A stretch of DNA of 64,000 nucleotides. It comes from JAFAGX01 sp035622175 (GTDB lineage Bacteria; Acidobacteriota; Terriglobia; Terriglobales; Acidobacteriaceae). The notes beneath the pieces were generated by a model, which did no database searches, was not told the DNA's origin, and saw only the letters and a list, made by a program, of their open reading frames with translations. Shown here in pieces: positions 1-8,201 of the stretch. A program made the translations under genes and the position numbers. The first letter of the stretch is position 1; every line of letters starts with the position of its first letter. Where the stretch lies: assembly GCA_035622175.1 (NCBI GenBank), contig DASPVV010000005.1, positions 37,279 to 101,278 on the forward strand. Reading direction: 5' to 3'.

Positions 1-453
1 GAAACCAGCACCTAGCGCGCGCCTGAAAAACAGGTATGCACCCATGCCTGCTATCACGGACTTCATCAAGTGGAGGTATGCCAGGGTGATCGGTGATGGC
101 CAGCAGCAGAAGATTAGAAAAAACGGCGAATACTTCGGGAATGAGGCAAAGGGAACTCCTGCGAAATTTTGTGGATTCCACAATGGTATGCGTCCAGCAC
201 GCACCTGCTTCGCCGCATACTCCGCGCTCGGTGTACCTAATAGCACCTCGTCGGACAAAATGAAGTTATCAGGAAATTGCGCTGCGACATTCGCTGGCAT
301 CGGGAGATAGACCCCTTGCGCAAAAATGTCCAGGGGCAACAGAACCTTGCGCCCCGCTAGCGAGGGGGCATAAAGCAACGTCTGGGGCAACACCAACCCC
401 AAGAGCAGCAGCAGGATACGCGGCCAGCGGGCAGCCTGGTCTTGAGTGCCCAT
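1..453 (-). CDS. YfhO-like polytopic membrane protein, N-terminal part (runs off left edge)
   Basis: An open frame of 151 codons begins with ATG at 453 and runs to base 1 without a stop, so only the N-terminus is present. A GGAGAAAGGAA ribosome site lies directly upstream (454-464). The protein starts with a hydrophobic segment (about residues 13-30), then an extracytoplasmic loop with 'LLPLDIFAQG' and 'GRIPLWNPQNFAGVPF', then further membrane segments. A 'P(L/W)D' motif followed by an 'LWNP...G.PF' motif is typical of YfhO-family membrane proteins, which are GT-C-like and implicated in glycosylating lipoteichoic acid or other surface polymers in Firmicutes. Its substrate here is unknown. It is the left-most member of a group of GT-C-type membrane proteins around a pilin gene. 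The family assignment is fairly good and the function is inferred. Confidence 0.72.
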   Translation of the reverse strand, partial: MGTQDQAARWPRILLLLLGLVLPQTLLYAPSLAGRKVLLPLDIFAQGVYLPMPANVAAQFPDNFILSDEVLLGTPSAEYAAKQVRAGRIPLWNPQNFAGVPFASFPKYSPFFLIFCCWPSPITLAYLHLMKSVIAGMGAYLFFRRALGAGF

Positions 454-1274
454 TTCCTTTCTCCTAGGCTGTTCGAGCTGCTCGACAATGGTCACTTCGC
501 GGTGCATAGAAACCGATGCCCATCAAAGCCCAGTCCCGCTTTCTGGGATACGCTGGCGATTCGTGATCGAGGACTTGGCGAAGTGAAATTCTACCCCGAT
601 GTCCCGTGGCCCCCAAAAAACCAAAGTCATGGTTTACGAATTCAAAACGCCAAAAATAAGACCCTCCGGCGAGATCGCAACTTGTAAGTTGACCAATTCG
701 ATTCCAGAGTGGCGGAGGCTGCCCAGACACATTCCATGCGTTTCGTCGATGAACAAATACTTGCCCAATTTGGCAAAACATTGCTCCATTGAATCGGGCG
801 GTCAAAAATTTCAACACCGTAGATCCGTGCTTTGCGCTTGCGAACGACGGTAACTCATGGTTCGAGCGGGGATCTTCGGGGACCTTGGTCAGCGCATGAT
901 GATAGGAAATCGTAGGGTGAGGGGCGCGCCCGTCCTCTCCTCCCGAAGGCGCAACGCGGGTTTCTGTCAAAATCCTGGGCGGAGATGAACCGGCCATTCT
1001 CCAAAGGCTCCAGCGCTAGGCGAATCGCTCATCCGGTTTCAACGGTTTGCCGAATACACACGATAGTTTCCGCTTCGGCGATCATGCCGAACGGGGGATG
1101 GCGCGTACAGAAACCCGACCACCCCGAGCGTAGAGAAAAAGCCCAGCGCTGAATATCAGTACGTTTTGCTCCGCAAACGGCTAACCGCCCGGCCAGTCGC
1201 AGCCAAGCAATTCTGGCGAGCTGCGCTCTTTGCATCTCCGACAGGCCGTTTCATCAGTCATCGGAAAGAACAAA
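454..1274. other. Gene-poor stretch with short degenerate frames
   Basis: No convincing gene is visible. A minus-strand frame at 634-789 (51 codons, ATG at 789, TAA at 634-636) reads as plausible protein, for example 'GKYLFIDETHG' and 'IELVNLQVAISPEG', but has no ribosome site and stops of its own frame on both sides. The same frame continues through stops into the YfhO-like gene. This looks like a decayed coding remnant that I cannot assign. A longer overlapping 177-codon frame (464-997) lacks coding character. Confidence 0.35.
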
Positions 1275-1300
1275 GGAGCAACGGATTGCTCCGTTGCTCC
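1275..1300 (-). terminator. Intrinsic terminator of the pilin gene
   Basis: A perfect 11-bp inverted repeat (1275-1285 with 1290-1300) with a 4-base loop. On the minus strand it is followed by the T-rich tract TTTGTTCTTT. It lies 37-62 bases past the pilin stop codon, as expected for a strong rho-independent terminator. Confidence 0.75.
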
Positions 1301-1336
1301 CGGCTTGTACCCTCCCCCAGGTACTTCGCCAAACAG

Positions 1337-1855
1337 TTATTGCAGAGCGGTCAACGCTGCGCAATTCGAATCAGTGGTGACTGAGGCGGCGGGGCCTGGG
1401 CTACTGTAGCGGATTACGCCGTCCGGATCCGAGCAAAAGCCGCGCATACCGCTCGTATTTTGCGCAGCCGCATTACCGACGACAACGTAGTCGAGGCTGG
1501 GCGTTCCGGAACCTGCCGTGAACGCGAAATAGTAGCCACTCTTGGGCGCAGTATTCGCGGTTGCACTCGACAGCACCCAGTCAATCAGACAAGCGTTAGT
1601 CACGCTAGGTGTGCCGCAGCCGGTTGAGGCCGATGGGCCCAAGGCACCTAACGATCCAGCAAAGCCCACCGTCGGGTAGGTGGACGAGAAAGTCACCTGA
1701 GCTGTATTGATGGTACGAATGGATTGAACCGCGGACGACTCGTTGGCCGCAATACGCGCCCGCAGCAGGTTTGGAATAGCGATGGCGGCGATGATTAGAA
1801 TGATCGCCACCACAATCAGCAACTCAATCAATGAAAAACCCTTCTGTTTCCGCAT
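1337..1855 (-). CDS. Type IV major pilin-like prepilin
   Basis: A 172-residue prepilin. The leader MRKQKG is followed by the processing site and N-methylated Phe (G6|F7), then 'FSLIELLIVVAIILIIAAIA' with Glu at mature position 5, as in class IVa pilins cut by PilD. The conserved hydrophobic helix is followed by 'NLLRARIAANESSAVQ', typical of deltaproteobacterial and acidobacterial PilA. The globular domain is rich in Ser/Thr/Ala/Gly and has four cysteines that could form two disulfides. I start at ATG 1855, because GAGAGAAGGG precedes it at good spacing. An in-frame ATG at 1894 has no such site and would give a 19-residue leader. A sigma-54-like promoter lies upstream and a hairpin terminator downstream, so it is probably monocistronic. 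It is divergent from a TMTC-like glycosyltransferase. It could be a minor pilin or pseudopilin, but its length and leader favour a pilus subunit. Confidence 0.88.
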   Translation of the reverse strand: MRKQKGFSLIELLIVVAIILIIAAIAIPNLLRARIAANESSAVQSIRTINTAQVTFSSTYPTVGFAGSLGALGPSASTGCGTPSVTNACLIDWVLSSATANTAPKSGYYFAFTAGSGTPSLDYVVVGNAAAQNTSGMRGFCSDPDGVIRYSSPGPAASVTTDSNCAALTALQ

Positions 1856-1918
1856 CTTGTTTTCCCTTCTCTCTTTTTTATCAAGTTTGGTCATATCGAC
1901 CCGGTTGCCGATTATGGT

Positions 1919-1934
1919 GGCACTTCAGTGGCCA
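1919..1934 (-). promoter_or_regulatory. Sigma-54-type -24/-12 promoter candidate for the pilin gene
   Basis: On the minus strand TGGCCACTGAAGTGCC places GG and GC exactly 12 bases apart, matching the TGGC-N8-TGC core of RpoN promoters. Transcription would start near 1908, giving a leader of about 50 bases. Pilin genes in Geobacter, Myxococcus and Pseudomonas are known to depend on RpoN with PilR. Assignment here rests on the motif and position only. Confidence 0.5.
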
Positions 1935-2061
1935 GAGCCGGATGTCATGAGTTCGCGGCCAAACCATCTTTGTTTTCACGATGTTGCCACACACCTGTAA
2001 CGGTGAGCCTATTCGCATGCCGGTCGCGAGCCTGGCCTGCTGGCAAATTCTGGCTCGCCTG

Positions 2062-2078
2062 CTGACAATTCTTGTCAG
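2062..2078. promoter_or_regulatory. Palindrome between pilin and TMTC-like gene, possible enhancer site
   Basis: CTGACAA-TTC-TTGTCAG is a perfect 7-bp inverted repeat about 130-145 bases upstream of the RpoN-like promoter. It contains TGACA/TGTCA half-sites like those bound by PilR/NtrC-type activators. Nearby CAGCAGG-containing repeats (about 2036-2063) add to the impression of a regulatory region. It could equally serve the divergent gene at 2205. Confidence 0.35.
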
Positions 2079-2204
2079 TTTCTCCCCGGTCTGCGACCAA
2101 GCCTGGAAACGGGCGCCCTGCACGGAGTTCCGATCGGCCGATTACTTCCGTCATTTCTTTCCCTCACCGATCGCTAGCTATGATCACTTCGGAGACACGA
2201 ACCG

Positions 2205-4076
2205 TTGACATCCGAAGAGACATTTCTCCGAGAACCGGGGTCTGCGGCTCTGTCGTTCGGCTTCACCCTGGAGAATCCTGCCACGGTCCTAGGCTTGGTC
2301 CTGCTGCTGGTCTCGCTGGTGCTCTACAACCCTGCGGCACACCATCCCTTCACCAATTATGATGACGATTACTACGTTACCGACAACCCAGAGGTGCGCC
2401 AGGGCCTCAATTGGAGTGCGATCAAGTGGGCCTTTACCGCCACCGCAGCGGCGAATTGGCACCCGCTTACCTGGCTGTCGCACGAGCTAGACTGGCAGCT
2501 TTTCCATGAGAATCCTGCCGGACACCACTACGTGAACATACTGCTACATGCGATCAACGTATGGCTTTTGTACCTGCTGCTGCTGCAGGCGACCGGCTTG
2601 GTTTGGCGGAGTTGGATGGTCGCGGCGCTATTTGCCGTACACCCCATCAACGTTGAGTCGGTAGCATGGATCGCGGAACGTAAAAACTTGCTTAGCATGT
2701 TTTTCTTCTTGGTAGGCTTGATGGCGTACCGCTGGTACACGCAGAAACCAAACTTAGCACGCTACGGCTTCGTTTCCATCTCCTTCGCACTAGGATTGAT
2801 GGCTAAGCCCCAGGTGATCACATTTCCTTTTGTATTGTTACTTTGGGATTATTGGCCACTTCAGCGCATGCGATTGGGCCATTCGGAAGCTTCGGGTGCT
2901 CCGCCGCCAGGGTTGATCTTCGCGCAACTCGTACGAGAGAAGATACCTCTATTTGTGCTTTCTGCCGCCAGCGCAGTGATCACGCTAAAAGCCCAGGTCG
3001 CGGGTGGTGCAGTACCAACGATGCGGCAGGTCCCAATAGCCGTGCGGTTCGCGAATGCGGCCGTTTCCTACGCGCGCTACCTGGAAAAAGCATTCTGGCC
3101 ATTGCGCCTGGGGCTGATGTACCCCTATCGGTGGTTTTGGAGACCCCTCTGGCCGCTTGTGCTTTCCTTGCTCGTGCTCGGGCTGACTTCGGCATTGGTC
3201 GTCGCCGCCCATCGCCGTTATTTGCTCGTAGGGTGGTTGTGGTTTCTCGGGACCTTGGTGCCGATGATTGGTCTGGTGCAGGTCGGTGGTCAGGCGATGG
3301 CGGACCGCTACGCCTATCTTCCATTCGTCGGCCTATTCCTGATGGTCTGTTGGGGAGTCGGTGAACTCGCCGAGCGGCATCAGTGGCCAGCCGTCGTACC
3401 TGGCGTTGCAGCCTTAATGGCGCTCACGGCATTGGCTGTAACCGCTAGCCACCAGCTGCGCTACTGGAGCGACAATATAACCTTGTGGTCTCACACCATC
3501 GAGGTGACCGGGGTGAACTTCCAGGCGCAGGAACATCTAGGCACGGCCTTAGCGGAGGATGGTCGCATAGAGGAAGCTGGCCGGCATTTTCAGATTGGCG
3601 TGGCGATCGATACCAAGGATCCGGTGGGGTACTTCAACCTGGGGGCCTATGACCAGGTTGAGGGAAACATTCAGAAGGCAATCGAGGTTTACGGCACTGC
3701 CTTGCGGCTAAGCCCTGATCCAAAGCTGAAAGGCCGCACGCTGAGAAACCTTGCCATGGCGTATCACCAAGTTGCGAACGACGCCCAAGCCGAGACCACC
3801 TACAAAGCTGCGGTTCTTGCTGATCCAAGCAATTTTCGGACTTGGCTCGGGATGGGACTGGTCGAGCAAAGGCTGGGCAAATTCACCGACGCGTCGAATG
3901 CATTCCGACGGTCCACACTACTCCAGCCATCGGCGGTGGTTTACTTGCTACTCGAGAAATCACTCGCGCGCAGCGGACGTAACCTAGAAGCAGTGGCAGC
4001 CCGCGACAAAGCACAGCAACTCTCCCCAGATCTCGGATCCCAGCAGCAGATTGCGGATAGTCTTCTCACGCAGTAG
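2205..4076 (+). CDS. TMTC-like GT-C membrane glycosyltransferase with C-terminal TPR repeats
   Basis: A 623-residue protein. The first about 440 residues are hydrophobic with many membrane segments, and the last about 180 form soluble TPR-like helical repeats. Residues 51-55 are NYDDD in the first extracytoplasmic loop, a GT-C catalytic-type Asp motif. 'NWHPLTWLSHELD' (about 84-96) and 'HPINVESVAWIAERK' (146-160) are hallmarks of bacterial relatives of the eukaryotic TMTC protein O-mannosyltransferases. Such enzymes transfer sugars from polyprenyl-phosphate carriers to secreted targets, although the acceptor of the bacterial ones is mostly unknown. The start is TTG at 2205 with GGAG upstream, and no in-frame ATG fits better. 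It is divergent from the pilin gene, which makes the pilin a possible acceptor (inference). A second, distinct homologue lies at 6254-8017. Confidence 0.78.
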   Translation: MTSEETFLREPGSAALSFGFTLENPATVLGLVLLLVSLVLYNPAAHHPFTNYDDDYYVTDNPEVRQGLNWSAIKWAFTATAAANWHPLTWLSHELDWQLFHENPAGHHYVNILLHAINVWLLYLLLLQATGLVWRSWMVAALFAVHPINVESVAWIAERKNLLSMFFFLVGLMAYRWYTQKPNLARYGFVSISFALGLMAKPQVITFPFVLLLWDYWPLQRMRLGHSEASGAPPPGLIFAQLVREKIPLFVLSAASAVITLKAQVAGGAVPTMRQVPIAVRFANAAVSYARYLEKAFWPLRLGLMYPYRWFWRPLWPLVLSLLVLGLTSALVVAAHRRYLLVGWLWFLGTLVPMIGLVQVGGQAMADRYAYLPFVGLFLMVCWGVGELAERHQWPAVVPGVAALMALTALAVTASHQLRYWSDNITLWSHTIEVTGVNFQAQEHLGTALAEDGRIEEAGRHFQIGVAIDTKDPVGYFNLGAYDQVEGNIQKAIEVYGTALRLSPDPKLKGRTLRNLAMAYHQVANDAQAETTYKAAVLADPSNFRTWLGMGLVEQRLGKFTDASNAFRRSTLLQPSAVVYLLLEKSLARSGRNLEAVAARDKAQQLSPDLGSQQQIADSLLTQ

Positions 4077-4470
4077 CCAAAATAAATGCGGGCTTGCGGT
4101 AGGATGCGCGTACGGTGCGCCGGGGAGTGACCAGATTTAGCGGAGGGCAGTTAGGCGTCGACCAGACGAGGCGAAGTGTCCATTGGAATGATCGTTTTCT
4201 AGAGTGCGCTCGGCCGGCCGTACGAAGCCGTTTTGTACAAGCTCCGCGTTCATTCAGAGTAACGAGGGTAAGTCCTTCCTACCCCCGAGGCGCTTGCCGA
4301 CCGATGTGGCGTGGCTTGCAACTCTATTCAAGCGCGACCTTCTCGGCAACTTTGGTGCGGATCTCGTCCGGTCCTGCAGGGAAGAGGCTTCGACGTGGTG
4401 CGAAAGCAGACATCTTTTTCGATCCCTTTTCTCAGCCGGCCAGGCTTATGGCTGTCGCCTGTGTTTCGGC
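4077..4470. other. Convergent intergenic region, nothing recognised
   Basis: The stretch lies between the 3' ends of the TMTC-like gene and the following minus-strand gene. Frames here have no ribosome sites or recognisable motifs, and I see no clear terminator hairpin or RNA gene. Confidence 0.4.
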
Positions 4471-6003
4471 TCAGGTTCCTCCCCCCCTCGTAATTGGGCC
4501 AGCGACGAATCTGGGCAGAGGTCCGGCCTGTAAGGGCCGAAGGCAGAGGTCGATTTCTAACGGCCCGCATTGAAATATCTGCCACAGCGGCAAGTCTTCC
4601 TCCTTCACGTCATAAATGCCTAGCATCATGCGATTGGTCGCTTCAGACCTCGCGGCCACAATCCGGTTGTCCGTGCGGGCGTGCAAGCGGAATTGACCGG
4701 AGGCGGGTTCGTAGTTATCAAAGACAAAACAATGTCCTATGCAAGCGCGGTCAACCACATGATGAACAAAGACCCGCGAATTGCGGAAGGGAAAGATCGT
4801 GGCAATCACGCGCCCGCCCTGGGGAATCTGGCGCACCAGCCTATCGGCTTGCAGTTCCATGGAATAAATCCTGGCGGTGTCGCGATAGAGAAAGGTGAAA
4901 TAAACCAGGGCGAGCGACCCAGTCAGAACTGCCAAAAGAATCCTCGGACGCAGGCTCGCCAAAGCACAACAGCCCAGAACACCGACGGCCAGGGTGAAGC
5001 GGGAACTGATAAAGGACACTGGTTCCCCGTACCCCGGTATCCAGATGGCGTCTGGCAGGATAGCAACTCCCAGGAGAGCGACCACGAACAACTGGAGCCA
5101 GAGTGGAAAGTAATTGGCTGGTCTCTGAACGCGGATTCGGATCATATGAAGCAAGATGCACGCTGCCAGAGCCAAAAGGACGCATAGGGAAAGCAGTTTA
5201 TAGCGAACTCCCAGCGAAAACTGATCGCTGCCATTGAGTTGGTAGAAATGTCTGCTGGCCCACGACACGCGGTACTGAGACGCAAGATGAAGCCGGATCA
5301 GGAATAGAACTGCGACGGCGGTTAGGCTCAGAACCCAGTGCAAGGAGGATTTCAGCGCCTTGGCCGTCCGCAGATACACGGCAGTCGCGGCAAACCAAGC
5401 CATCCCGAGCGGGTGTGCCAGCCCAATCAGCCCTGCAATCACCGCGGGGTAGAGATATTCTGCTCCACAAGCGCGCCAGAGGATGGCGAGCCCGATACAA
5501 GACAGGCCCAAGGAGAGATAGAAATTAAAGAAGCCCATCTGGAACGTCCAGCCGTAGGCGAGCATCGTGAGCAGGGGCAGTAGAAACCATGCAGGACATC
5601 CGGCTGCCGCGGAAACCAGCGAAAACGAGCCCCATAAAAAAACCAGCACCGCCAGGCAGACTGCAATCTTTTCGCCGATGGAGAATCCCAAAATGGATCC
5701 CAGCCGGAGTAGGAGGATGTCAAAGAGAATGTTGTTGTTTTGAGTGCCGACCCACAGCCCTGGTGCCTCTCCCTTGTACGCTAGACTCGTCAGCCAGGCA
5801 TTGTAGCTGTGGCTGGCAAGGTCGCCGGCTTCGATGCGCGCGTGCCAGAAGCAAGGGATCAGTGCAATCGCAGAAGCGAAGACGAGCTGCAGGGTGTGCC
5901 TTCTCGCTAACCGGGAACGCTGGCATCCCGTGAGAGGAGAATCTGGCCCTGGACGGGTGTTGCTCTCGTCGATTGCGGACGGAAACGAATTATCGGTTTT
6001 CAT
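4471..6003 (-). CDS. Polytopic membrane protein of unknown function (possible GT-C type)
   Basis: A 510-residue protein with a short hydrophilic N-terminus (about 35 residues), roughly ten or more hydrophobic segments, and a soluble C-terminal tail of about 130 residues. 'GDLASHSYNAWLTSLA' in the first outer loop and 'GLAHPLGMAWFA' in mid-protein resemble membrane proteins annotated near glycan assembly genes, but I cannot name a family. The topology (early extracytoplasmic loop with acidic residues, C-terminal soluble domain) is compatible with a GT-C glycosyltransferase fold, which is inference only. It sits between two TMTC-like enzymes, which favours a role in surface glycan or glycoprotein synthesis. 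Confidence 0.6.
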   Translation of the reverse strand: MKTDNSFPSAIDESNTRPGPDSPLTGCQRSRLARRHTLQLVFASAIALIPCFWHARIEAGDLASHSYNAWLTSLAYKGEAPGLWVGTQNNNILFDILLLRLGSILGFSIGEKIAVCLAVLVFLWGSFSLVSAAAGCPAWFLLPLLTMLAYGWTFQMGFFNFYLSLGLSCIGLAILWRACGAEYLYPAVIAGLIGLAHPLGMAWFAATAVYLRTAKALKSSLHWVLSLTAVAVLFLIRLHLASQYRVSWASRHFYQLNGSDQFSLGVRYKLLSLCVLLALAACILLHMIRIRVQRPANYFPLWLQLFVVALLGVAILPDAIWIPGYGEPVSFISSRFTLAVGVLGCCALASLRPRILLAVLTGSLALVYFTFLYRDTARIYSMELQADRLVRQIPQGGRVIATIFPFRNSRVFVHHVVDRACIGHCFVFDNYEPASGQFRLHARTDNRIVAARSEATNRMMLGIYDVKEEDLPLWQIFQCGPLEIDLCLRPLQAGPLPRFVAGPITRGGGT

Positions 6004-6253
6004 CTGCTGTCATGGCTTCTGACTGCCAAACCACCCTCGGGCAGTTCGGCTATCAACCTATCCTTGATCAGGCAGCCCTATTACGGCCGACGCTGGTCAC
6101 GCTTCTCAACCGTATCGCTGTGGACGGTTGCGTCAGGAAAGGCCTAGCTCCCTCACGCCGCCAGCCTATCCTGCCAACGCGGTTCAAAGGCTTTCTTCGC
6201 GGACACAAACATCTCTCCTGAACGCCCGTCGCAAACGCCACGAGACGCTTTCG

Positions 6254-8017
6254 CTAGCGGGCGGCGGAAGACTCGATTTGTGCCAGGCGCAGCTTGGCGC
6301 CTTGGTGGTGCGCATAGTTGGCCAATTCGGCACGGTATTCTGCGCGGGCAGCATCTCTCCAGCCTTCCTTTTCGAGCACCATGCCGAGAAAGTAGTGATA
6401 TCCCATGCCTTGCGGAAGGATCTGGATGGCCCGGCGCAAGTCTTTCTCCGCCGCTCCAAGATTTCCTAGCTGCATCTCGGCCGCTCCCAGATAGGCGAAG
6501 GTCATCGGATCATCCTGCCTTATCATGGTGGCGTGCGCTAAAACTGTCTCTGCATCGGACCACTTACCCAGCCGGTAATATGCCAGTCCCAGACTGCGAC
6601 TCGCCAGCCAGTCTTGCGGAGAACGTTGCAAAATTGAGAGGTAAAGCGGGATTGCTTCCGGGTAACGGTGGTTCAGGAGCAGCCAGCCAGCGAAGTTATT
6701 GCGCGCCACATCGTTCTCGGGCGCTATCGCCGCAGCTCTTTGAAAAAGGCTAAGGTCGCTAACCCAAAAGTTCTGCTGCCGTATTGCCCCGAGCGCCAGC
6801 GGCGCCGCGATCAATGCCGTCACCGCCAACTGAAGCGCCGGCATATTCAGAAACTCGAACCTGGCGACGTTCAGCCTCCTGATTAGCAAACCCGCCAGAA
6901 TGGCGAAGCCGACGGATGGCAAATACAAGTAGCGGTCATGCACAAAGTCGCCTCGAACTAAAACGCACAGGTCCAGTGCTGGCAGAAGGGGTGCCACCAG
7001 CCAAACCAAAGCGAAAGCAACCGAAGAATCACGCGATCGTCGCACCCAGAGGTACATTAGAACCGTAGCGACCAGAACCGGCAGTGCCGGCAGTACAACT
7101 TGGCGTAGCCCGAATGTGGTTACGTAGGGCAGGTCATAGCACAGGCTCAAACCAACGGGGAAGAGCAGGAGTCGCATGTAGAACCACGCCAGCGAGGGGT
7201 ACGTGAACATCATCTGCCATGCACTCAGCGGCACGGCGGTGTGAACCAGGCCGTGCAGTGCTCGGGCTCGTACGATGAGATAAGCCAGGGTGATTGCGAG
7301 ATACGGTATGGTGGTCGATAAACTGGCAAGCCATCGCCTTCTCGAGTCCTCCGGGTAGAGGCACGCATAAACGAAGATCACGAATGGCAGCGTGACGGCA
7401 GGTTCTTTCGTGAGTAATGCGAACGCGTAACATAGGAGCGATGTTGTCATCCACGCCCGTGAGTGCTGGCGCTCTCTTGCCTTCGCGTAGCAGAGCACGG
7501 ATGCAATGAACAGAAGTGCCATGAGCGAATCGCAAACGGCAGAGAGCCAAGCGACAACCTCCACGTGTACGGGATGCACGCCGAAAATTAAGCTGGCGAT
7601 CGCCGCCGCCGAGGAGTCGCGCGAGATCCGGCTGGCAAGCAAGTAAACGGCGTAGGTGACGGCTGTGTGCATCGCCACTGTTGTCAAGTGCCAGCCCATC
7701 GGGTTCGAGCCGAACAAGAGATAATTGAGACGGATCCAAATCAGGAACATCGGGCGGTAATAACCGCTCGAAGCATGGGGCTGGATGGAGCTCCAGAGGT
7801 CGCCCTTGAAATAGCTTGCGAGGAACCGCCACGAGTGGACCGCCGAACTTTCGACGATCTGAGGGTTGTCGTCGTAATTGAAGTGAAACCAGAGTGTCGC
7901 GATGTAGGTCAGAAAAGTCAGGCCGCAAACTAAGGTTGGTAGGTACCGCGAGTGTAGCAGTGTGCCCTCTTCAGGTTTTGCCATTGCAGGCGACTGGCTG
8001 CTACTTTCCATGCTCAC
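6254..8017 (-). CDS. TMTC-like GT-C membrane glycosyltransferase with TPR tail (second copy)
   Basis: A 587-residue protein related in plan to the one at 2205-4076 but clearly diverged. It has a hydrophobic region of about 410 residues with FNYDDN at about 46-51 in the first outer loop, 'GYYRPMFLIW' at about 85-94 and 'HPVHVEVVAWLSAVCD' at 148-163. About 150 residues of TPR-like repeats follow (from about 'PENDVARNNFAGWLL'). The WHPL/ERK features of the first copy are replaced by YYRP/SAVCD, so the two probably belong to different subfamilies with different substrates. The start is uncertain: GTG at 8017 or ATG at 8011, with GAGAGAA upstream. The role is probably transfer of lipid-linked sugar to an exported acceptor. 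Confidence 0.75.
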   Translation of the reverse strand: MSMESSSQSPAMAKPEEGTLLHSRYLPTLVCGLTFLTYIATLWFHFNYDDNPQIVESSAVHSWRFLASYFKGDLWSSIQPHASSGYYRPMFLIWIRLNYLLFGSNPMGWHLTTVAMHTAVTYAVYLLASRISRDSSAAAIASLIFGVHPVHVEVVAWLSAVCDSLMALLFIASVLCYAKARERQHSRAWMTTSLLCYAFALLTKEPAVTLPFVIFVYACLYPEDSRRRWLASLSTTIPYLAITLAYLIVRARALHGLVHTAVPLSAWQMMFTYPSLAWFYMRLLLFPVGLSLCYDLPYVTTFGLRQVVLPALPVLVATVLMYLWVRRSRDSSVAFALVWLVAPLLPALDLCVLVRGDFVHDRYLYLPSVGFAILAGLLIRRLNVARFEFLNMPALQLAVTALIAAPLALGAIRQQNFWVSDLSLFQRAAAIAPENDVARNNFAGWLLLNHRYPEAIPLYLSILQRSPQDWLASRSLGLAYYRLGKWSDAETVLAHATMIRQDDPMTFAYLGAAEMQLGNLGAAEKDLRRAIQILPQGMGYHYFLGMVLEKEGWRDAARAEYRAELANYAHHQGAKLRLAQIESSAAR

Positions 8018-8201
8018 GCGCTGTTATTCTCTCGCAGCGACAGCAACGACGATGGCACACAATCATTTCCATGCCTTGCTCCACGTTACTCCTGCGAGGG
8101 TGGCGCTCCAAGTGACGAAAGGGAGAACGCGGGGCACCCGTTCGCAGGGAAACGGGTTATCGTCCATAGTGCGCCAGCCCAAGAGGGAAGTCGTGCCTTG
8201 C

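Noticed and set aside
464..997. 177-codon minus-strand frame near the left edge
   Set aside because: No ribosome site, no hydrophobic or domain pattern, and a different frame in the same stretch reads better.
7134..7928. 264-codon minus-strand frame
   Set aside because: Out-of-frame shadow of the TMTC-like gene at 6254-8017, very Arg/His/Pro-rich.
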